The notes under the pieces: model-generated | What the model was told of the DNA's origin: nothing | Database searches by the model: none | Seen by the model: the letters and a program-made list of their open reading frames with translations, nothing else | Translations under genes and position numbers: made by a program | Shown: one piece after another, positions 1-5,498 of the stretch | How positions within the stretch are numbered: the stretch's first letter is position 1 | Layout: each line of letters begins with the position of its first letter | NCBI GenBank assembly: GCA_017960415.1 | Contig: JAGCZE010000385.1 | Span: 1 to 5,498, forward strand | Direction of reading: 5' to 3' | Origin: Lachnospiraceae bacterium | Lineage (GTDB): Bacteria; Bacillota_A; Clostridia; Lachnospirales; Lachnospiraceae | DNA length: 5,498 bases

Positions 1-1
1 T

Positions 2-625
2 AACTCATTCAGATACTCGATCCTTCCGGTCGGGATCATTGATTCGAGTGAATATATCCTTCTGAAGAACGGTGCTCCCGAGCTCGAGGGTCAGTGGGCG
101 CTTGCAGCCTATCCCGGTACCGAGCAGGAGGACGGCAGCATCAGCCGTTGGTATGTCGCGAACGGAACCGGCGGGGTGATATTCAAGGATACCAACAATG
201 CTAAAGAAGCCTGGGAGTTCCTGAAATGGTGGACTTCAAAGGAAACACAGACCGATTACACATTTACGTTAAGATCTACCTACGGAAAGGAATTCTTCTG
301 GGTGACCTCCAATATGGAAGCGCTTGAAGAGATCCCGATGGACCAGGCTGACAAGGATATAGTTCTTGAACCGGTCAAGTGGCGGAGGGATGGTCCGAGA
401 TCGATGGGACAGTATCTTGTTGAAAGATCCCTGTCCGATATCTGGAACAAGATGATCAACGACGGTACTTCGGCGCAGGTAGTCATCGATGAACAGACGA
501 TCCCGATCAACCGGGAGATAAAGAAAAAGATGCAGGAACTCGGATTCCTCGGCGAGAACGGGGAAATCCTGAAACCTTATGTGATCAGGGATGTTGACTG
601 GATAGAAGAGCAGATGAGGAAGTAA
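2..625 (+). CDS. Extracellular solute-binding protein of a carbohydrate ABC importer (C-terminal part, 5' truncated by window edge)
   Basis: This is the receptor that captures a sugar or oligosaccharide outside the membrane and delivers it to the permeases encoded next. The frame is open from base 2, giving 207 residues before TAA. A GTG at 176 is internal, because the reading frame continues upstream with family-like sequence. Fragment residues 31-45 ([15 protein letters not shown]) match the W-x-x-x-x-x-PG...DG strand of family 1 (UgpB/MalE-like, COG1653) receptors. Residues 68-82 ([15 protein letters not shown]) are the very characteristic 'AWEFLKWW' helix. Residues 137-155 ([19 protein letters not shown]) and INREIKKKM at 169-177 form the usual C-terminal helices. 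The tail GEILKPY at 187-193 resembles the larger Paenibacillus/Lachnospiraceae receptors. The N-terminal signal and lipobox lie outside the window. The substrate cannot be read from this part. Confidence 0.9.
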   Translation, partial: NSFRYSILPVGIIDSSEYILLKNGAPELEGQWALAAYPGTEQEDGSISRWYVANGTGGVIFKDTNNAKEAWEFLKWWTSKETQTDYTFTLRSTYGKEFFWVTSNMEALEEIPMDQADKDIVLEPVKWRRDGPRSMGQYLVERSLSDIWNKMINDGTSAQVVIDEQTIPINREIKKKMQELGFLGENGEILKPYVIRDVDWIEEQMRK

Positions 626-641
626 AAAGGAGACTCACACA

Positions 642-1583
642 ATGAGTATTTTCGAAAAAAGAAGGCTTAAGATGTACAATTCCGGGGGCGTCCGGGAAAA
701 GCGGGAGACCCGGCAGGCGGGAATGCTGTTGCTGCCGTATGCACTGTTGTTCTCACTGTTCATCCTCATACCGGTCGTGATCGCGATAGGCTTGAGTTTT
801 ACATACTTTGATGTTATCAACAAGCCTGATTTTACCGGCCTTATGAATTACATCTACCTGTTTACCCAGGATACGGTGTTCATGAAAAAGGTTCTTCCGA
901 ATACCTTCCTGTATGCGCTGATCGTCGGGCCGGGCGGGTACGCGATATCGTTCCTGCTGGCATGGATGCTGGCCCAGATACAGGCGATCCCGAGGACGAT
1001 CATATCCCTTGCGGTATATACGCCTTCCATGGTCGGACAGGTTTTCATCGGAGTAGTTTGGAAGAGTATTTTTTCGGGTGACCAGCGCGGTATCGTGAAC
1101 AATATCCTGCTCGAGCTCAACCTGATAGATACACCGATACAGTTCTTGCTGACCAAGGATTATTTCATGCAGATCATGATCCTGATCTCACTCTGGTCGG
1201 CAATGGGAATAGGTTTTCTTGCTATGATCTCCGGTATTTTAAATATCAATGAGGAGTTGTACGAAGCGGCTTATGTGGACGGAATGAAGAACCGTTTCCA
1301 GGAGATCATCTATATCACGATCCCTTCAATGAAGCCCCAGATGCTGTTCGGAGCAGTCATGGCGATCGTAAATGCCTTCAACATGGGATGGATCGGAGTT
1401 ACGCTTTCCGGAGCCAATCCCACCCCGGAATACGCGGGACAGCTGATCACGAACCACATTGACGATTACGGTTTCATAAGGTACGAGATGGGATACGCGG
1501 CGGCTGTTTCGGTAGTACTGCTGATAATTGTTTATCTGTTTAATATAGTTGCTCATAAGTTTTTCGGGTCACAGGATGAATGA
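642..1583 (+). CDS. Carbohydrate ABC transporter permease, MalF/UgpA/LplB type
   Basis: This is the first of two integral-membrane subunits forming the translocation channel of the sugar importer. It has 313 residues, normal for the family. About six hydrophobic segments are visible, near residues 27-50, 91-112, 117-140, 174-199, 234-252 and 284-304. The cytoplasmic EAA loop that docks on the ATPase is intact: EAAYVDG at 208-214, followed by the IP pair at 227-228. The N-terminus is strongly basic (KRRLK, REKRETR), fitting a cytoplasmic start. ATG 642 is chosen because AAAGGAGA (626-633) sits at good spacing. An in-frame ATG at 672 has a weaker AGAAGG upstream and would remove ten residues. 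The gene starts 16 bases after the receptor stop and is followed by the partner permease. The family call is secure; the transported sugar is unknown. Confidence 0.93.
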   Translation: MSIFEKRRLKMYNSGGVREKRETRQAGMLLLPYALLFSLFILIPVVIAIGLSFTYFDVINKPDFTGLMNYIYLFTQDTVFMKKVLPNTFLYALIVGPGGYAISFLLAWMLAQIQAIPRTIISLAVYTPSMVGQVFIGVVWKSIFSGDQRGIVNNILLELNLIDTPIQFLLTKDYFMQIMILISLWSAMGIGFLAMISGILNINEELYEAAYVDGMKNRFQEIIYITIPSMKPQMLFGAVMAIVNAFNMGWIGVTLSGANPTPEYAGQLITNHIDDYGFIRYEMGYAAAVSVVLLIIVYLFNIVAHKFFGSQDE

Positions 1584-1592
1584 TAGTATAAT

Positions 1593-1597
1593 GGAGA
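1593..1597 (+). promoter_or_regulatory. Ribosome binding site that decides the start of the second permease
   Basis: GGAGA lies seven or so bases before ATG 1604, but only about four before the in-frame TTG at 1601. The spacing therefore favours ATG 1604, giving a protein one residue shorter than the TTG reading. It lies in the 20-base gap after the first permease. Confidence 0.7.
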
Positions 1598-1603
1598 ACA
1601 TTG

Positions 1604-2494
1604 ATGAAAAAGAGTAGACGCAGAAGATCAAAATTCATGGGTGCAAAGATCAACCCCAAGTATTTTTCGTCAAGTCAGATCAAATTCTACCTGATCCTGA
1701 TACCGCTTGCGGTATTTATGATAATCCCGGTAGTATATGTGATCAATCAGGCATTTAAGCCGTTAGGTGAGCTCTTTGCTTTCCCTCCGACGATATTTGT
1801 CAAGAATCCGACTTCGAAGAATTTCAAGGATCTGTTTGAATTATCGTCCACGACGGGAATCCCGATGTCGCGATATCTGCTGAATTCCGCCATCGTAACC
1901 TTGATAACGATAGTTCTGAATCTTGTTATCACGATCCTCGCGGCTTATGTATTTTCGAAGAAAAAGTTCAGGGCCAAGAAAGCACTGTTCGAGATCAACC
2001 AGCTGGCGCTCATGTTTGTGCCTACGGCGGTTGCGGTTCCGAGATATCTTGTGATCGTAAAGTCCGGAATGCTCGATACCTGGTGGGCTCACGTATTGCC
2101 GCTTGCGGCGATGCCGGTGGGGTTGTTCTTGGTGAAGCAGTTCACCGACCAGATACCCGATGCATTGATCGAAGCTGCCGTAATGGACGGGGCAAATGAC
2201 CTTACAGTCATAAGAAAGGTCATCGTCCCGCTGACCAAACCGGCGCTTGCGACCAGTATAGTACTTACTTTCCAGCAGGTTTGGGGCGCGGTTGAGGCAT
2301 CGAACAACTTCATCACGGATGATTCGATGAGGACCCTGGCATTCTATCTTTCCTCGCTTTCGACGAACAACACGGTGGCGGCGGCGGGTATGCAGGCTGC
2401 AGCCAGTGTCATATTGTTCCTGCCGAACCTTATAATCTTCATAGTAATGCAGTCACAGGTTATGAATACAATGAGCCATTCGGGTATTAAATAA
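1604..2494 (+). CDS. Carbohydrate ABC transporter permease, MalG/UgpE/YtcP type
   Basis: This is the second membrane subunit of the importer, expected to pair with the upstream permease. It has 296 residues counted from ATG 1604, which is typical. It begins with a highly basic stretch (MKKSRRRRSK), then hydrophobic segments near residues 27-48, 94-117, 132-150, 157-178, 212-230 and 264-283. The EAA loop is intact: EAAVMDG at 190-196, with the VP pair at 208-209 before a further helix. Two general family features also fit: a long extracytoplasmic segment after the first helix (about 50-92), and MPVGLFLVKQF at 170-180 just ahead of the EAA loop. TTG 1601 is a possible but less well spaced start. 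No ATPase gene follows, so energy probably comes from a shared MsmX/MsiK-like ATPase encoded elsewhere; that is inference from how this family usually works in Firmicutes. Confidence 0.93.
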   Translation: MKKSRRRRSKFMGAKINPKYFSSSQIKFYLILIPLAVFMIIPVVYVINQAFKPLGELFAFPPTIFVKNPTSKNFKDLFELSSTTGIPMSRYLLNSAIVTLITIVLNLVITILAAYVFSKKKFRAKKALFEINQLALMFVPTAVAVPRYLVIVKSGMLDTWWAHVLPLAAMPVGLFLVKQFTDQIPDALIEAAVMDGANDLTVIRKVIVPLTKPALATSIVLTFQQVWGAVEASNNFITDDSMRTLAFYLSSLSTNNTVAAAGMQAAASVILFLPNLIIFIVMQSQVMNTMSHSGIK

Positions 2495-2504
2495 GGGAAA
2501 ACAT

Positions 2505-4592
2505 ATGAAAAAGTCATTCAGAAGCAGAATTCTAGTCTGCATGGTGCTGGCAATGCTGCTGACTGCCGTGCTCTCACCGGGAGGGGTCAGCGCCCAGCAG
2601 GCGACCAGCTATACTTACACGCTTGAGATCAAATCGGGATCTTACGAATTTCCGCGTACCCAGGATGCTTATCTTCCGGATAAGACGGTTACTGCTCTGG
2701 AACTTTCGAAGCCCGCGGATATCTTCATTGACGACAATGATATGATGTATATCTGCGATCCGGGCAATTCAAGGGTCGTAAAATACGATATCGCGTCGGA
2801 CAGTTATATCGGCGAGATCAAGGGTAAGGACCTGAAAACTCCGATGGGTGTGTTCGTAACAAAGGACGGTTATATCTACATTGCCGACAACGGAGCAAAG
2901 AAGATCCTCAAATATGATCCGGAATTTGCCTTGGTTGAGGAATTTGAAAGACCGACAGCACCGTCATTTTCCGACACGAATTATGATCCTTTGAAGGTTG
3001 CCGTAGACAACGCCGGTAACATGTATGTGATCAGCGAGGGTGTATACAATGGCATTATACAGCTTGCGAGAACAGGCGAATTTCTGGGATATTTCGCGGT
3101 TAATAAGACTAAACTGACCTTCTCGCAGATGCTGCAGAAGATACTGTTTACAAGAGACCAGCTTGCGAATCTGACAGCAACGGTTCCGACTACATTTTCG
3201 AACGTATTCGTCGATCCTGACGGTATAGTTTACTCCACCAGCATGGGTTCCGAGGAAAACTGCCTTAAGAAGCACAATACCTCAGGCGGAAACATGTTCA
3301 AGGAAGGTATAGTCGGTTGGGATGATATTACGGATGTTACCGTAGATAAGAACGGTATTATATACACGGCCAGTGAAAGAGGCTATGTTGAGGTTTATTC
3401 GAAGAACGGAGAATTTATTTTCGAATTCGGATCCAGCGTGACGGATATGGATATTGCCGGACTGTTCTCTTCACTGCCTGCGATAGCGGTTGATTCAAAC
3501 GGTTATATCTGGGCGGTAGACAAGGAAAAAGGTTATCTTCAGTCCTTCAAGCCTACCGATTATGCGGAGATGATCTTCAGTGCCATGGGACTCTATGAGG
3601 CCGGCGAGTACGAAAGATCGCTGGAATCCTGGACCGAAGTCTTAAGGCTGAACCAGATGTCGATGCTCGCACATAACGGTGTCGGAAAAGCATTGTTCCA
3701 CGCCGAAAGATATGAAGAGTCCCTTGAACACTTCAAGGTAGCCGAGAACAGGGATTATTATTCGGAGGCTTTCTGGGAGGTCAGAAACGAGAAGATACAG
3801 AAGATACTTCCGTTTGTTTTCTTCGGAATTCTCTTTATTATAGCGCTTTCCCTGATAATCAAAAAGGTCGATAAAAACGGAAAGCTTAAAGCTTTTAAAC
3901 GTGATTTCAATAACAGGCTGCTTGATACTCCGATACTCGGAGAAGTGCTGTATATGTTCAGGGTTGCGAGACATCCGAATGACAGATATTACGATATCAG
4001 GGTCGGAAATGTCAGATACTCCGCAAAGACAGCAGGTCAGGGACACGGTAAAGCAGGAGTTATCGGCGCTTCGATAATTTATCTTCTGGCATTCATCGTA
4101 TATATGGTGTACAAAACACAGAAGGGTTTCATTTACCAGTATACGGCGATTGAGGATATGGACATCGGCGGAACCATCGCAGGTTTCTTTGTTCTGATCA
4201 TCCTGTTCATCATCTGCAACTGGCTGGTTACCTCGATCAATGACGGTGACGGATCACTTAAAACAGTGTTTATGCTTCCGGCATATGCCGCAGCACCGCT
4301 GCTTATCGGAATGATCGCTATTGTGATCTTAAGCTACGGGATGACTTACAACGAAAGCTTTATCCTGACGATCATTCTGGTGATCAGTATTATCTGGAGC
4401 TGCGTGAGCCTGTTCTGCGGTTTGATGAATGTACACGATTACAGCTTCGGGGAGACGGTAAAGAGCTTTATCATGACCTTCTTCTTTATGCTGGTGGCAG
4501 TCATAATCGCACTGATCGTAACCATTATGTTTGAACAGCTGATCAACTTTATTATTTCTGTAGGAAGGGAGCTGGTGCTGAATGTCATTTAG
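2505..4592 (+). CDS. NHL-propeller/TPR/Yip1 multidomain membrane protein (YIP1 family), function unknown
   Basis: A 695-residue protein with four visible parts. Residues 1-30 look like a signal peptide (basic start, hydrophobic core, cleavage near VSA-QQ). Residues 68-350 hold six NHL-like blades, starting near 68, 111, 161, 231, 273 and 323, each with a D/N-x-x-G or equivalent turn followed by IY/MY strands, such as DGYIYIADNG at 121-130. A helical insert (about 200-230) separates blades three and four. Residues 352-417 form two TPR-like helix pairs (GLYEAGEYERSLESW and ALFHAERYEESLEHF). A membrane helix (434-452) is followed by a basic loop and the motif HPNDRYYDIR (490-499) typical of Yip1 domains, then about five membrane helices (517-537, 553-575, 587-611, 617-640, 655-686). 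By the positive-inside rule the propeller and TPR lie outside the membrane. Start ATG 2505 follows AAGGGA, which overlaps the preceding stop. A role in sensing or handling the imported glycan is inference. Confidence 0.85.
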   Translation: MKKSFRSRILVCMVLAMLLTAVLSPGGVSAQQATSYTYTLEIKSGSYEFPRTQDAYLPDKTVTALELSKPADIFIDDNDMMYICDPGNSRVVKYDIASDSYIGEIKGKDLKTPMGVFVTKDGYIYIADNGAKKILKYDPEFALVEEFERPTAPSFSDTNYDPLKVAVDNAGNMYVISEGVYNGIIQLARTGEFLGYFAVNKTKLTFSQMLQKILFTRDQLANLTATVPTTFSNVFVDPDGIVYSTSMGSEENCLKKHNTSGGNMFKEGIVGWDDITDVTVDKNGIIYTASERGYVEVYSKNGEFIFEFGSSVTDMDIAGLFSSLPAIAVDSNGYIWAVDKEKGYLQSFKPTDYAEMIFSAMGLYEAGEYERSLESWTEVLRLNQMSMLAHNGVGKALFHAERYEESLEHFKVAENRDYYSEAFWEVRNEKIQKILPFVFFGILFIIALSLIIKKVDKNGKLKAFKRDFNNRLLDTPILGEVLYMFRVARHPNDRYYDIRVGNVRYSAKTAGQGHGKAGVIGASIIYLLAFIVYMVYKTQKGFIYQYTAIEDMDIGGTIAGFFVLIILFIICNWLVTSINDGDGSLKTVFMLPAYAAAPLLIGMIAIVILSYGMTYNESFILTIILVISIIWSCVSLFCGLMNVHDYSFGETVKSFIMTFFFMLVAVIIALIVTIMFEQLINFIISVGRELVLNVI
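4562..4571 (+). promoter_or_regulatory. Ribosome binding site for the DUF5696-like gene, inside the end of the upstream gene
   Basis: The purine run AGGAAGGGAG lies within the last codons of the NHL/Yip1 gene, ten bases before ATG 4582. It supports that ATG as the start, and with the 11-base gene overlap suggests translational coupling. Confidence 0.6.
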
Positions 4593-5498
4593 TTCATTAA
4601 TTAAGACCGGGAAGAGGCAGATACGACGCGCCGGTTTCAAAGCAACGGCGCTGGCCCTGATAACAGCAATGTTTACGGGCATGACCGGCTCCTACGGATA
4701 TATCGATACAAACAGGGATACGCGTCCCGCGCCCGAAAAAGCGGAGATAGCGGTGGGATCGGTGGATTCATATGAATTTCTGTATGAAACCGATACGGTG
4801 AAGTACTATTACCGTGACGACAGGGACATATTTGCGGTGGTCGACAAGCGCAGTGGATATACATGGAAAACCGGACTTGACGCACCCTTTTCGGCAGAAC
4901 TGAAGAAGAATATCGCAGCGGCAAAGACCGACGAAGAGATACTGAAGGCTTCCGAACCAAAGGAAAAGAACCTCAACAGCACATATATAGGAATTGCGAA
5001 TTCACTTGTAACGGTCGAATACAGCGAGCAGGAGACAACAAAATATATTTCTTCCGCTTCGGAAAAAGGCGCAAGTTCACAGCTATTCAGACTGAATGAC
5101 GATCCATCGAGGTTAAGGCTTGATGTAGACATGAATCTGATCGACCTGAAGCTTTCGGTCTATATCGATCTGAATGAAGATTCCATCAGTTACCGGGTAC
5201 CTTTTGAAGAGATCGGCGGAGAGGGTTTGCAGAAACTTACGGCCGTCATACTTACTCCTTTCCTTGGAGCCAGCGGCGGAGAGGCCGAAATCTACGATCC
5301 GGTTACGAAGAAATATGGTCCGGCACAGGCAAAGGATATGATCCCCGGATATGTTTTCGTGCCCGACGGATGTGGCGGACTTATCAGATTTGCGGATAAC
5401 AATGTGGCATTTACGGCTTATGAGGGTGATATATACGGATCGGATCCGTCAACCGAAACCTATTATTATTCAAGTATGACCGATGCGGTTCCGGTAAA
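4582..5498 (+). CDS. Secreted DUF5696-like protein (N-terminal part, 3' truncated by window edge)
   Basis: The frame is open from ATG 4582 to the right edge, giving 305 residues and no stop. The N-terminus is a signal peptide or anchor: basic residues K8, K11, R12, R15, R16 and K20, then a hydrophobic stretch at about 21-36. The exported part begins with a beta-rich region. The segment DIFAVVDKRSGYTWKTG at 82-98 resembles the start of DUF5696 proteins and the 'D-K-x-x-G-x-x-W' strand seen at the head of several glycosidase-associated beta-sandwich domains. A second recognisable motif is FVPDGCGGLIRF at 259-270, followed by YEGDIYGSD at 280-288, both like conserved DUF5696 positions. The family is remembered, not searched. 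Such genes commonly sit beside YIP1-family and sugar ABC transporter genes, as here. No enzyme activity is established. A glycan-binding or glycoside hydrolase-like role is inference, and any catalytic residues would lie beyond the window. Confidence 0.72.
   Translation, partial: MSFSSLIKTGKRQIRRAGFKATALALITAMFTGMTGSYGYIDTNRDTRPAPEKAEIAVGSVDSYEFLYETDTVKYYYRDDRDIFAVVDKRSGYTWKTGLDAPFSAELKKNIAAAKTDEEILKASEPKEKNLNSTYIGIANSLVTVEYSEQETTKYISSASEKGASSQLFRLNDDPSRLRLDVDMNLIDLKLSVYIDLNEDSISYRVPFEEIGGEGLQKLTAVILTPFLGASGGEAEIYDPVTKKYGPAQAKDMIPGYVFVPDGCGGLIRFADNNVAFTAYEGDIYGSDPSTETYYYSSMTDAVPV

Noticed and set aside
176..625. GTG at 176 as the start of a complete small gene
   Set aside because: The frame stays open to base 2 and the upstream translation has receptor-like sequence (W...PG...DG), so this is an internal codon of a truncated gene.
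1601..1603. TTG as start of the second permease
   Set aside because: It is too close to the GGAGA ribosome site; ATG 1604 has proper spacing.
1584..1603. Possible promoter or terminator in the gap between the two permeases
   Set aside because: Only 20 bases with a ribosome site; no -35/-10 pair and no stem-loop with a T-run.
3789..3809. Short direct repeat of AGAAGATAC/CAGAAGATAC
   Set aside because: It reflects repeated E-K-I-Q-K-I codons within one gene; too short and isolated to be a functional repeat.
3881..3899. AAAGCTTAAAGCTTTT, a possible hairpin or palindrome
   Set aside because: It is an imperfect, AT-rich short symmetry inside coding sequence for a lysine-rich loop, with no T-tract or gene boundary.
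3642..4046. 134-codon open frame on the minus strand
   Set aside because: It lies wholly inside the NHL/Yip1 gene, gives a low-complexity non-family protein, and has no convincing ribosome site; the plus-strand domains are clear.
4329..5132. Three overlapping minus-strand open frames (4329-4682, 4673-4960, 4809-5132)
   Set aside because: They are antisense to the Yip1 and DUF5696 coding regions, their translations look like shadow frames, and the plus-strand reading shows family motifs.

Overview
The window is a piece of one tightly packed, plus-strand operon from a low-to-mid GC Gram-positive bacterium. It is most likely a clostridial or lachnospiraceal Firmicute, or possibly a Paenibacillus-type Bacillota. 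The case for Firmicutes rests on strong AGGAGG-like ribosome sites, frequent ATA and AGA/AGG codons, a carbohydrate ABC importer with no dedicated ATPase gene in view, and the recalled gene order of such clusters. The genus cannot be fixed from this sequence.

Layout: (1) 2-625, the C-terminal 207 residues of an extracellular solute-binding lipoprotein-type sugar receptor, open at the left edge. (2) 642-1583, a MalF/UgpA/LplB-type permease. (3) 1604-2494, a MalG/UgpE/YtcP-type permease. (4) 2505-4592, a 695-residue membrane protein with a signal peptide, a six-bladed NHL-type propeller, TPR helices and a C-terminal Yip1-like membrane domain. (5) 4582-5498, the N-terminal 305 residues of a secreted DUF5696-like protein, open at the right edge. 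Gaps between genes are 16, 20 and 10 bases, and the last pair overlaps by 11 bases. No internal promoter or terminator is visible and no gene-free stretch exceeds 20 bases.

Working together: the receptor and two permeases form the substrate-capture and membrane parts of a type I ABC importer for a sugar or oligosaccharide, probably energised by a shared MsmX-type ATPase encoded elsewhere. The two following genes have no assigned biochemical function. Their coupling to the importer, and their predicted extracytoplasmic domains, suggest a surface or envelope module that binds, processes or senses the same glycan. This NHL-TPR-Yip1 plus DUF5696 pair is the most interesting part of the window. 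The arrangement appears to recur in Firmicutes, so it is better described as uncharacterised than as unseen. There are no RNA genes, mobile elements, CRISPR arrays or convincing repeats.
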